This document shows positions 10,833 through 21,389 of a DNA stretch of 64,000 nt, piece after piece. The position numbers and the translations under genes are program-made. Below the pieces are notes generated by a model. It saw only the letters and a list, made by a program, of their open reading frames with translations. It did no database searches and was not told the DNA's origin. This DNA comes from Cudoniella acicularis (taxonomy: Eukaryota > Ascomycota > Leotiomycetes > Helotiales > Helotiaceae): the NCBI GenBank assembly GCA_013054445.1, contig JAAMPI010000007.1:1-64000 (forward strand), in the 5' to 3' direction. How positions within the stretch are numbered: the stretch's first letter is position 1; each line of letters starts with the position of its first letter.

Positions 10833-12498
10833 CATAGCTTTTACACTTTCCATCTCTCTAGTATCTATTATGTAAAGGGTTCAAAAATCAAGCTTCCGTA
10901 ATCTTCTAAAGATCCACGGCACGACGTCAGCAGTCCAAATTTGGCTCTGTCTGTGCTGCGGGGACCAATTATGGCTCCTGCCCAAATCCTATTTTGGGCA
11001 TGGGCTAAATTAGCGTTGACCCCCATCTTATAAATGACCCAATTCTAGACTTGCAGGCTAGTTTCAAAAGCAGCATGCATTCCATGACCGAGATTCCCTT
11101 TTTATATCGAGCTGTATCAGACCTCTTAATAGGTATTTTGATTATAGCCCCTCTGATATATGCTATTGATTCTATTATTTCTCATATTTTTAAGTTTTCC
11201 CCCTTGGTATTCTCCGAAACTCTGCGCCGAATTGCATTGCCTGAACCCGTGATTCTATTTATTATTAGATTAGTCTGGACACTCATTCTTACATTGTCTG
11301 ATAATATAGGGTTGAGTTGGGTTTGGTAAGAATTTGTATTCATCAAGGCATTAAAACTTTTGTTAACGAGACCTAGTTTCCGTCGAGTTTATACCGCAAG
11401 CTTAAACTGGGTTGAAAGAGTGAGGTCATTGTATTAATAATAGATCAAAGGTTTATAAATTTTAGGAGAAGCCAAGGACGCAATACACTTAGTAGTAGGC
11501 AGTTCATAGGAAAGAGCTATGCAGACAATCAAACAGTTCTCTCATAGCTGGGAACGGCTATGCTTGATTCTTAGAGGAGGCTAAATGGTGCAAAGTGGTG
11601 CTTCGAACGCTTGAGATCATCACTCATGCCGTTTCCAGTCAATAAAACTACATTAACGTGCGTCCCTGCGTCACGAGACGCACCCCGTGACGAGACAAAT
11701 CATCGGTACTTTAAATTCAATTAATTCTAAATTTGTAAAACCATTGAAAGTTGCTGTACTTTTGGGTCAATTATATTGTGTGGCCACTCTTAAGCAGTCC
11801 CAACCCTGGCTACTCTAAGAATTATGATCACGTCGTCGCCGTCGCGCCTAATTGCTGAGCACATGGATTCGTAATAAAATACACCCCCTCGACCTACAGC
11901 ACCACCACGAGCTCTTTGCGCCTTTTAAACTCATAACAAAGTTTAATCTGAGCTTCTGAGCCTCACCTACAATTCTGAAAATATATGATCAGCCTTGTGG
12001 CGATCAAGAAGTTCGGTATCATCCAATATCGCCACATGGATTGGTACTTCAAATTAAGCGATCAAGGTTCCTGATCAACTGTTGTCGTGGCTATAGTAAA
12101 TCTCGGTAAAATATAATAGCTGCGTGTATCTTACCCGAGAATTCCCGCTTCCCGACATCCTCCGAGCAGGGCAAAAAGTGGCGCAAAAAGTGGCCTATGC
12201 GAAGGAGTCCCTCTTTCCGCGACCGTGGATGCCTTCATACAGACGCTGGCAAAACCAGCTTGAAGTGCCATTTTTTGAGTCAGCCCTTGTTCCTAAAACA
12301 AGGATCTTAAAGCGCTATACCGTACTGAGTCTAGAGCCTTACCTTTAGCTTAGATTACTAAGCAATGTATGAGGACTCATGCATTCTCGATTAGGCTGCA
12401 ATGTCACATCTCAAGTTAAGGCAACTTCGCGCCATTACCTCAGTATACTGCCATCCAGAAGCTAGGAGTCGTGCACTCGACCGAACGAAAAAACCACC
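10833..12498. other. Intergenic, no supported gene
   Basis: Mostly AT-biased DNA. One open stretch (11075-11329, plus strand, from its first ATG) would give about 85 residues with two hydrophobic segments but has no recognisable family. Another (12124-12348) has no ATG near its start. The left inverted repeat at 11654-11701 lies here. Confidence 0.4.
11654..11701 (+). repeat. Left copy of a 48-bp imperfect inverted repeat
   Basis: This segment, reverse-complemented, matches 18437-18484 at about 40 of 48 positions, sharing GTCTCGT, GGGTGCGTCTCG and ACGCAGGGA cores. Each copy is GC-rich inside AT-rich flanks and contains two GTCTC-type motifs. The two copies face each other across 6.8 kb that hold the HET-ankyrin and phosphotransferase-like genes. 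I see no target-site duplication. Confidence 0.65.
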
Positions 12499-14925
12499 AT
12501 GTCTCAGTATTATTATTCTTCCCTTCTCCCAGGCGCTGATAACATTCGCTTGCTTCGGCTATTGCCACGTGCGAACGAGAGCACAGAAAGTACCGGATTA
12601 CAGTGCGAGCTTTTCGAGTACTCTCTACAGGACCAAGGCAAAAGGACACATCTATACGAAGCTTTGTCATACACATGGGGTGGAGAGGAAAAGCCTTGTT
12701 CTATCACTATCAAGGAGCAAAAATTGGATATTACCACAAATCTTTATGCAGCGCTACTTCGTCTTCGAGATCGCTCCTTGGAACGAATAATATGGATAGA
12801 TGCAATTTGCATAAACCAAACAAACCTAGAGGAGCAGGGTCAACAGGTTCAGCTTATGGCAATGATCTATAGCAAAGCACATCGTGTACTTGTTTGGCTT
12901 GGAGAGACGGCGGATGATGTAGAGGGAGCACTCGAGAGCATACAACGTGCTGCCAACGAGGAGTCCACCGAGTACTTGAACAACAACTTGAACCAGAAAT
13001 CAATCTCTAAGCTGCTTCTACGGCCATGGTTTCAGCGTGTCTGGGTAAGAGAGTAAACGCTTAATCAAAACTCTCAGACGACGTTAACACAGTCAATTTA
13101 GGTCCTTCAGGAGGTTGCCGCGGCTCGTCACGTTATAATGATTTGTGGCTCCACAGAGATTGATGGATACGCGTTCTGCTTAGGGCTAAAATCATTACGA
13201 AATTCAAAAAAGCTCTCCGATATAGCTTTTCCCAGATTACAGAGCCTCTCTTCATTAACCAACCTGATAGAACGAGCTGGCCTCCGACCTAAACATACAA
13301 CAAATTTGCTGGAGAGGTACTCCCTAGAGATAAGTCCCTTAGCCGAGCTGGTAGACATGTTCCATACCCGCCAAGCTTCCAACCCCCGCGATAAGGTGTA
13401 TGCTTTACTTGGTATGAGCTCCGACGATCCTAATAAAGCTGGTTTACAGCCCGACTATAGGATTTCATGGGAAGAACTATTCCAGCAACTTATCAAGTTC
13501 ATTCTCGGTAAAGATATATCTGTGGAAACTTTCAACCAGATGGCGGTGATCAAGAGCAAGGGCTGCATTCTTGGCCAGGTGTCCTCAGTAAGAAGGGATA
13601 ATCGACAGTATGCGGACATCATATCTAAAAACGTAGCCTGGGACTTAGGCAGCAAGACAGAATGGATCTTTCAAACGTCGGCAAAATCTATCCAAGAGCA
13701 TGATATAGTCTGTCTTTTACACGGAGCTTCAAAGCCTACCATTATTAGGCTATGTGAGGGTCACTTTGCTGTTGTTATAATTGCGGCAACTCCTTTAAAC
13801 GGGAGTAGCAGTTTTGGATGGCCCAAACCTTCTCAATCGCCAATACAGTTTTTACGGGACTTCCTACTTGTCTGGGACTGGGAAAAGCCTCTAGGAACAT
13901 CGCAAGATCAAAAAGAATATGAAACCTTGACAAAGACATATAATCAAGTGTCGGAGTATTCAAAAACAGAGGTCGGACGTTATTTAGGTGAAGAAATCAG
14001 ACTGTGGAATGATATAATGATATTGGATGACTTAGGAGAGCATGAGAACGCAGACCAGAGGCTTCTAGAAGCAAGGAGCAGTTGTGTGATAGCATGTCAA
14101 AAAGAGCATCTGCCTAAGCTTGATAGTCAATACGGTCGGACTCTACTGTCATTCGTTGCTGGGGAAGGGTACGGAGATATTGTTAAGCTGCTGCTCGAGA
14201 CAGTCGATCCAGACTTAAAGGATGGGAATACTGGTCGGACGCCACTATCTTGGGCTGCTGAGAATGGGCACGAAGCGGTTGTAAGGCTACTGCTCGGGAC
14301 CGGCCAAGGCCGAGGCCGACTCGAAGGATAGGCATGGTCGGACGCACTATCATGGGTTGCTGAGAAGGGGTACGGATCGGTCGTTAAGCTGCTGCTCGAG
14401 ACTGGCATGGTCGAGGCTAACTCACCCGATTGGAGCGGTAGAACACCGTTATCATGGGCTGCTGAGAATGGGCACGAAGCGGTTGTAAAGCTACTGCTTA
14501 ATACCGGCAAGGTTGAGGCCGACTCGAAGGATAGGTACGGTTGGACGCAACCGCTATCATGCGCTGCTAGAAATGGACACGAATCGGTCGTCAAGCTGCT
14601 GCTCAATACCGGCAAGGTTGAGTTCGACTGGAAGGATGAGAGCGGTCGGACGCCACTGTCATGGGCTGCTGAGAATGGGCACGAAGCGGTTATAAAGTTG
14701 CTGCTCGAGACTGGTAAGGTTGAGGCCGACTCGAAGGATGAGTTCGGTCAGACGCCGCTACGGTGGGCTAGTAAGAAGGGGCGCGAAGCCATCGTCAAGC
14801 TGTTGCTCGAGACTGGCAGGGTCAAGGTCGACTCAAAGGGTCCGGGGGATCTTACGCCGCTTTCGCGAGCTACCGCGAACGGGCACGAGGCGGTCGTAAA
14901 GGTGCTACGAAAGCATTTTAATTAG
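12499..14925 (+). CDS. HET-domain protein with C-terminal ankyrin repeats
   Basis: Two exons, 12499-13044 and 13102-14925, with a 57-base GTAAGA...TTTAG intron. The start has a good fungal context (ACCACCATGTC). The product, about 789 residues if the frame is kept, begins with a HET domain: ALSYTWG near residue 55, WIDAICINQ near residue 100, and VWVLQE made by the splice junction. These are the three conserved HET blocks. A YALLGM block follows near residue 290. From about 14119 there are eight ankyrin repeats of 34 residues. HET proteins trigger incompatibility cell death in ascomycetes, and the repeats would be the recognition part. In the second-third repeats an extra base near 14302 and a missing base near 14350 compensate each other, but a TAG (14329) falls inside the shifted segment. 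The gene is therefore either truncated to about 590 residues or damaged. Confidence 0.85.
14119..14920 (+). repeat. Eight 102-bp ankyrin-coding tandem repeats
   Basis: Each unit encodes a GRTPLSWAAENGHEAVVKLL-type ankyrin repeat of 34 residues. Neighbouring units are very similar at DNA level, so the array has recently expanded or been homogenised. One unit carries an extra codon (near 14548), and the second and third carry opposite single-base indels. Confidence 0.85.
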
Positions 14926-15818
14926 TGTTCAAGTTATTTATACAATTTATAAATTTCTTACCTTTGATGTAGGGGGTTTAGGGGATGGTGTTTTTCTAAA
15001 GCCTTTGTCCAATTCTGACCTGGAGGCTTGAGGGGTCTGTCGGTAGTAGGCCGATGGCAAGTGACGTTAAAGGCTATAAAGGGGATAAAAAACTTTATTC
15101 TTATTGGCTGTCCAAGGTCGAAAATTTTGTAGCAAATACTTAACGATAAGATCTTCTTTATATGGTTTGAGGTACTATTGGCCACGCGCCTTGCCTTCTA
15201 TCGAGGGTCGTCTGCGAGCACGATAATAGAGAATAAAATAAGGGAAATTGCTATGATCTGCAAGAGCACGGTATGATCTAGGCACACCAGAAGGTACCCC
15301 TTGCGCTAGGACTTGACTGGCTCTGTCCATGTTAGCCTCGTGGTGATGGTATCGTGAACGAGACGACTTGACTGGCAGCGGTTTGGCAATGGCGTAACCA
15401 GAAGTCACGTGAGCGTGGAAGGTTCGAGAAACACGCTATTTATAGCCGATATCCCTGCGGGGAGCGTCGCGCACATCGCCTCGCGTTTCGTGGAATGGCG
15501 TGCAGCCCGAGGCACCAAATAATTAGTCAGCAGCATTCGAAAGCACGAGCAATCATATCGGAGCTATGTAAACAACTCTCCCAACACCAACTGAAAGGTT
15601 CGAACAACTAGTCTACATATCCAGCAAGTGCCCACCTCATTTCATTTATGCGAAATACAGTTATATTTCAAAGTCTAGCTAACTCGTTATCTTTGGTAAG
15701 GTCTCCGAAGTGCGAACGCCGCGACACCCACAACGAAGCAAAATCCAACTCGAGTGATCCTTCTAGCACAGCAGCAACTCTGAAGCGCCAACAGCCAGCG
15801 GGGAATACTTCTTTCACC
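14926..15818. other. Intergenic between HET-ankyrin and phosphotransferase-like genes
   Basis: No ORF here has family signs. A pyrimidine-rich leader and several upstream ATGs (one in frame at 15648) precede the phosphotransferase-like gene. The in-frame upstream ATG would add 57 polar residues, so the true start could be there. Confidence 0.4.
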
Positions 15819-17441
15819 ATGCCAGCTACTCTCGAGCTCGATAACGGGAAGCATATTACATACGAGTCGGCCATCAAGAAAGATGAAAATATCATCAATG
15901 AAGCAACATACCCTCGAGCAAGGAAACAGCTCTTCCAGAAGCTATAGGATCAGCGTGCAACGATCCAGGACATTGTTCGGCATCACCTGAGACTGCGCGA
16001 TGAAGATGCTTGTATTGTCAAAGCAAAGGACCAATGGATTCGCGGGAGCTTTAATGTGTGCATACCTGTGGAAGTAAGGTCGGCCAGCTTCAACAAAAAC
16101 TTGATGTTTCGTTGTCCTATGCCACACAAGCTTGCTGAAGCCAAATACCCTGGCACTATCGACGAAACCCTAAGCTCCCAGTTGGGAACCTATATATGGA
16201 TACAGGATGAATGTACTGACATCCGCATCCCACACTTATACGGCTTTGGTTTCTCTGACAATCGACACGTAAGTTATTTATATCATTTGAAAACTGCTAT
16301 GCTAACACTATTGCCTCGTGTATAGTTTACACACGAACAACGAATACCTTTTTATACCCGCTTTTGGCGTATGTTCGAGCGATCATTCCGCGAGTATCTT
16401 CGATACCCACATCTGTCTCAATATGCTTTCAGTCCGACCTGCCTGCGCCTGCCCACTGCATATATGCTGCTTGAGCATATCGGCCCCGACATAGGCGAAG
16501 AACTCTCAGGTACATGGGATAAACATCGAGAGGACCCAGTCTGGAGGCAGAACCTTTTCCGAGGCATGGCGCGCATAATTTTATCTCTGGCTCGCATTCC
16601 TCAGCCTCGAATAGGCTCGTTCCAATTCCATAACAACGGCACTATCACATTGACAAACCGACCACTACCTTGTTCCATTATTATATTAGAAAATGATAGT
16701 GCCCCGAGAACGATATCGAGAAATGAAACATACACTTCTACGGAGCCTTTTGTTACAGATATGCTTATATTCCATGACGACTTCTTTCTCAGCAATCCAC
16801 GCGCTATTTCAAGTATGGGAGACTGTCTTGGACAAATGGCTTCCAAAACATTACTCAGAGCTATTTCGCATCACTATATTCAGCGCGAAACCCGTAATGG
16901 GCCATTCCGTCTCCAGCTCACCGATTTCCATGCGAGCAACATTTTCGTCGATAAAGACGGGAACATCACATGTCTTATCGACCATGAGTGGGTTTGTGCG
17001 CTGCCTGCCGAAATGCTTTCCGTTCCGTATTGGCTTACGGGATGCGCTATCGATCGAATAACGAACGAGAAGCTTTGTGAGTTTGAGATAGTTTATCGGG
17101 AGTTTATAGATATATTTGAGGAGGAGGAAGTCAAGATGACGCCAACGAATCCGCCTGTAATAACACCAATCATACACGACGGCTGGAAATCTGGAGCAGT
17201 ATGGTTCTGGCATTGTATTACCTCCGTGAATGCCACGTGGTCTCTAGTCGAAGATCATATCGGTCCTAGATTTCTTCGTCTCTCTACAGATTCCGAAGGA
17301 ATACTTTCACAGTATTGGTGTCAGGGTTCTCCTCTGGTTGCTGGGAGAAAGGTCGCTGAGCGGGAAGAATATGCAAAACAGTTGCGAGTTCTCTTTGACG
17401 AAAAGGCAGGCCTCTCTACAGAGGAAGAGACTCATGGCTAA
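15819..17441 (+). pseudogene. Aminoglycoside-phosphotransferase/kinase-like protein with one nonsense codon
   Basis: Exons 15819-16268 and 16326-17441, separated by a 57-base GTAAGT...ATAG intron. About 521 residues. The start at 15819 has a Kozak-like context (TTCACCATGCC). The catalytic loop reads LTDFHASNIFVDKDG near 16917, with Asp and Asn of the phosphotransferase HxDxxxxN loop (His replaced, as is common in this fungal group). The metal-binding Asp sits in the following CLIDHEW. This fold phosphorylates small molecules or proteins, and fungal members are numerous with unknown substrates. A single TAG at 15945-15947, where relatives have Trp, interrupts codon 43. Everything downstream is open, so it is either a very young pseudogene or starts late (ATG 16056) as a truncated protein. 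Confidence 0.7.
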
Positions 17442-17503
17442 GTTTATAAATAGAAGACACACAAGCGTCAATATATATTGTTGGCCATTCAAACCTATGT
17501 CTT

Positions 17504-17840
17504 CTACTTATCTTTCTCTCTTTCCCTGTCATGTCGCTCTTTCAATTCCTGCTCCTTCCCTGCCTTTTCTTTCTCTCTTTCTCTGTCCTGTCGCTCTTTC
17601 CATTCCTGCTCCTTCTCTGCCCTTTCTTTCTCCTCTCTCGCCTTCCGTTTTGCTTCTCGCTCATCTTGGGCGCTCTTGCCAGATGAGATCGTAGCCGCCA
17701 GGTCCTTTGCCTTGCCACTCACAGCAACTGTTGCCTGCGAAACGTTAGAGCCAGTATCACTGATATATGATAACTTCATTAAGACTTGCTTCGTACTGCT
17801 CTGCCTCCCCTGTACTGGCACTCCAATGGGAGTCGGTCAT
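17504..17840 (-). pseudogene. Small charged coiled-coil protein, probably frameshifted
   Basis: A minus-strand ATG at 17838-17840 opens a short polar reading frame that closes near 17760. From there a frame offset by one base continues to a TAG at 17504, giving an extremely Lys/Glu/Arg-rich helix (KEQEWKERQDRERE pattern). One small deletion near 17765 would join them into a protein of about 110 residues. No family is recognised. The C-terminal half contains a duplicated 57-base unit. Confidence is limited because low-complexity charged ORFs arise easily on the strand opposite CT-rich DNA. Confidence 0.35.
17521..17634. repeat. Two tandem 57-bp CT-rich units
   Basis: Units starting at 17521 and 17578 share a TTTC-CTGTC-TGTCGCTCTTTC opening and a CTGCTCCTTC middle, differing at only a few sites. 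On the minus strand each encodes 19 charged residues. Confidence 0.7.
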
Positions 17841-18574
17841 ACTGGGTATTGCTCGTGCGGTTTCTTTTATTTGGTTGCGGCCTTATCGTGGTAAGATGTG
17901 AGAGCGGGCAACTCCCGTTGATAATGTTCGAGGAGGGCTGGTGGAGGCGAGACACGTTGCTCAGCGCCCAGGCACCAGCGAGCTGCCGCCCGCCGATAGC
18001 TCTTACGCCACGCACGTGACTAGGTCTGAGAATCGTTGCTAAGTGAATATAGCGAGCCCGGGCGTGAACATAGTAAATTTTGACTCGCCTAATGTATATT
18101 ACTAAGCACTGAAACATATGGACCCTCTCATCGCACCGGCGGACTGTACTCTTTTCCTCTTTGGGTGTCTTGAAAATTTGAAGCCATATTATTTCGTAAT
18201 AGGACCTTTCCTTAAGTGCTCCGAATTTTGAAAAGACTTTAATAGTCGCGATTAAACAGGGGGGGACAGCGAAAGGGGCGATTGGTGGCGTGATTAAAAG
18301 AATCGACAGTATAATCAAATAGAGTCCTTTTCTTATTACTAAGGTGGCTCCTGAAGGAGAAATATTTAAAGAAAGTAAAATCTTAATAACAACTTCGTAG
18401 ACTTGCTAGGAAAAAATTTGTGATTCCAAAACTACAGATTCGTCTCGTGACAGGGTGCGTCTCGCTACGCAGGGAGAGACGTTAGGTTATATCATGTGGG
18501 GAGCCACTGTATAATGGCCTGGTCTGCCTCTTCTTTTGATCCCAAAAACTCTCCTTGTAATCCTACTTGTTATC
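17841..18574. other. Intergenic, no supported gene
   Basis: No supported gene is present. A minus-strand open stretch (17779-18318) shows no domain and overlaps other signals. The right inverted repeat lies at 18437-18484. Confidence 0.4.
18437..18484 (-). repeat. Right copy of the 48-bp inverted repeat
   Basis: Partner of 11654-11701 in opposite orientation, with about 40 of 48 matching positions. It ends 90 bases before the R-SNARE stop codon, so the pair encloses the HET-ankyrin and phosphotransferase-like genes but not the SNARE. Confidence 0.65.
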
Positions 18575-18862
18575 TTAGCGCTTGTGACGCTGTAAGATCA
18601 TAGCTACTACAGGTAGAACAATAATCACAACTAATAAAATGACAACAGCGACAATTAACCACATCCGACTTTTTATAACCTCCCAGCACATCCGTTTGCG
18701 TACTCTATTGGCCCCACGGCGAAAGCCCTGGGAAGATACAGCAAGATCATCGGTCTTGTCTTGTAATGAATCTAAACGTTCTCCCCGTTGTGATACTTTG
18801 TCGATATTTTCTCGCATAACACGAACAGTAGCGTCGACTTCCGCTTGCAGAGCACTCGCCAT
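18575..18862 (-). CDS. R-SNARE of the synaptobrevin (Snc/VAMP) family
   Basis: Minus-strand ORF starting at ATG 18860-18862 in a good context (ACAAAATGGCG); an upstream in-frame ATG at 18889 would add nine residues. About 95 residues. It reads a short N-terminus, then the R-SNARE heptads ([20 protein letters not shown]) with the zero-layer Arg before [23 protein letters not shown] at the membrane edge, and a C-terminal membrane anchor of about 22 hydrophobic residues. These v-SNAREs drive fusion of secretory and endocytic vesicles with the plasma membrane. It is shorter than the usual fungal Snc/SynA (about 115-120 residues) because the Pro-rich N-tail is missing. An unrecognised first exon may exist, or it is a diverged paralogue. 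Confidence 0.8.
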   Translation of the reverse strand: MASALQAEVDATVRVMRENIDKVSQRGERLDSLQDKTDDLAVSSQGFRRGANRVRKRMCWEVIKSRMWLIVAVVILLVVIIVLPVVAMILQRHKR

Positions 18863-19185
18863 TTTGTCGTAGGTCGATGGATGAAGCAAAAGACTTGTTA
18901 ACCAGAAAATACATTGAAGTGGCTTACCTTTGGTGAAATATAACCTTTTAGCATCGATTCCAGAAGCAAGGGTGCTAGTAGGAGAAAGGGGCTCCTTAGG
19001 TGCCAGAATAGGCCCCAGGCACTAAATCTACTATTTTTAGTTCTACGCGGAAGCAAATCCTGGCATCTGACGGAGCCATTTGAGGATCCTCTACCTTGAA
19101 TCGTATTTATTTCCGAGCACACGCACTCGCTATACTAAGTTCGGGCATACTCAAATTCAAATCAACTTCAAATTGTCGTCTCACC

Positions 19186-19914
19186 ATGGTACAGAGTAGA
19201 AGCTGGCTAAAAATAGGGGCTCTGGTGGCCTTCTCCTCTGCTGGTCTCTGTTGTGCGGTGTTGACAATCAATTTACTCACTCAGGACAAGACTGCGAAAG
19301 CAGGTATTGTAACTTTGACCGTAAGGATTTTAACCCCTTCTCCCGTTACTTAACTAATACGTTCTCAATCGCAGTTTAACTTTACCGATATCCATCTGCC
19401 GAACCCCTTAATCAAGCAGCGCGCTATTCCAGGAAGCGATCTTATCCAATCGCTCCAAAGTGATGCGGCAAGCGTGCTTACGGTAGCCACTGCCGCTGCC
19501 GGTAGCAAGATTCAGAGTGCTATAGGCGCTGTTGAGACAGCGGTTGAAGCGAAGATTCCAAGAAATTGCTCGCTTGGTACCAGGCAATTCTGCGTTGGGT
19601 TTAGCGATCATACGAACTGTACCGACTTGTCATCAGATATTTCTGATATAATACCAGAAGCTGTCATAGTCTAGTATCTTTAGCCTCTAGAAGGGATTAT
19701 GGCAAAAGTCGCACCGACAATTATTCAAGGCTCTTTTATTTTCGGTCTGGGATTCTTAGCTGTTATGACCATTATGTTTGTCATTGTATTATTCAAACTA
19801 CTTTTTATTGTAAGTTTCTTCCTTCGGTTAGGAGTTTGTTTATTAGCAGTATTATGTTTTGTTTCTTTTGTTATACCCCCTGCTATTCTATACCTAGTAC
19901 AATCGGAGATATAG
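19186..19914 (+). pseudogene. Four-span SUR7/PalI-like membrane protein with two TAG codons
   Basis: Exons 19186-19320 and 19375-19914, with a 54-base GTAAGG...GCAG intron, and an ATG in CACCATGG context. It reads an N-terminal span (IGALVAFSSAGLCCAVL), an outer domain with two close Cys (NCSLGTRQFCVGFS) and a third (NCTDL), then three C-terminal spans (19740-19905). About 224 residues. TAG at 19672 and 19684 stand in the linker before the second span, both plausible former Trp codons. Topology and Cys pattern match fungal SUR7/PalI-type cortical proteins of eisosomes or pH sensing. Assignment to that family is by pattern only. Confidence 0.6.
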
Positions 19915-20437
19915 AGTTTGGGATCGCTTATAGGGATAAAGAAAGGAGATGTGGCTGGTAAGTGCTTGGGTCCTCTTGTTTGTGCTGGATTTATGATGGT
20001 GTTGACAATCTTTATGTCATTCTTTATGTAAAGGGGGGCTTAGAGCAAGTAGTCAGTGTTGCCTTTCGGGTTCTGTTATTCCGTCAATTCCGGTTCTTCT
20101 TTTCGTGGCTTTAATGTGGTGGGATTAATTCGTTCGCTTAAATAGAGTTTCTGTCTACAGATTCGTCCAGTGAGAGCTTTAGATGGCGGCTAGTATCCAT
20201 GCTACAGAAGATTGATGTGAGCCGTTTTCAGACCCCGAACTATATCTGTCCTTGGGGAGGTGCCTTTCCTGGCTCCCTTTATTTTTAGACTATCAACACA
20301 CAAACTTTAAACGGCATGAAGGTACGCTTTTCAGGACTATGTTGATCGATGCTGATAAAGCCAGCTGATTAGTTAAATATATGGACTACAGGGTAAGCTG
20401 AGTTTGAGAAAGTCCCAAAAATTGTCCACACACCAAA

Positions 20438-20969
20438 ATGCTTTCTCCAGCACCATCGCAACCGCTCCTGCTCTCTGAATCGGCCTCAAACGAAATCCCA
20501 GCTCATGTCTACTGTCCTCCTTACGATTTGACGCAACAAGACCTTGCAAAGTCTGAAACCAAAGCGAAGATCAACGTCTCTTGTGTTAATTGCGATTTTG
20601 AAGAGAGTAGAAACTGGCAGGTGGATTATAGGCAAGGGAATTACCGGCTCTCTCAGTTCTTTTCTCACAAGGATTAAGCACAAGACCAAGCTGCTAAAAC
20701 GGAACACGCCATTGATGAAGCTATTAACTATCTGTGACAACTGCTACATTGAACTGGACTGGAATGGTAGGCCTGACCAGGATCACATCCTGAGTGTTAG
20801 AAGTATCAACAAGATATCTGCAAGTTTGGTATTAGGCGTCTCGTATAAAGAGGTCGAGATAGTCGCCTCGAGCAAAAGAATTATTATGGAGGGGGTTGCT
20901 ATGAACACCATCAAAACAGTCAGCATAGACGGCGAATGGAAGGGATGGTTTCTGTTGAATAAGCCATAG
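20438..20969 (+). CDS. Hypothetical CxxC protein, possibly frameshifted
   Basis: From the ATG at 20438 an 79-codon frame reads a polar N-terminus and a CVNC knuckle near 20585. In the +1 frame, open from about 20544 to 20969, a second knuckle (CDNC near 20735) and a beta-rich tail follow. A single indel near 20670 would fuse both into a small zinc-ribbon-like protein of about 175 residues. I do not recognise a family, and it may be a relic. The flanking stretches 19915-20437 and 20970-21389 show no gene. Confidence 0.3.
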
Positions 20970-21389
20970 TCAATTTTGAGAGATTGAGGAGTGTTGGACG
21001 AGGGAGGAATCGGTTTCTCTGCCTGTCTTTGAATATTTGAAAATTTCTTCTTATCTGCCGATTCTCAGTAACGCAACATCTCAGGAAACAATCTTCTACC
21101 CACTTACCAAAAGCAAGCCTCGAAAGTAAAGCCATAATAGATCCGAGTCGTAACGTATTAGTATAGAATCAATTAGCTTACCTAAGAAAGACGGAGAACA
21201 TGACTCTATACATATTGGTCTTAGTTCGGCAGAGTACGTATTAGCTAACTTAGGTTCTGTCCCCCTAAGCTTGGGGTTCTCACGGCTGTCTGGATTGCTT
21301 TCTCATTGGCAGGCGCTACTGTTAGAGCTACTTGATAAAAGTACATAACTTGCAAGGATTAATTGTCAAATCGAGAATACAATAAGCTA

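Noticed and set aside
15590..15610. tRNA B-box-like GGTTCGAAC
   Set aside because: No acceptor stem, A box or cloverleaf can be drawn around it. No tRNA gene was found anywhere in the window.
17779..18318. Minus-strand ORF of 179 codons with a hydrophobic start
   Set aside because: It overlaps the better-supported charged-protein frame and shows no motif or splice structure.
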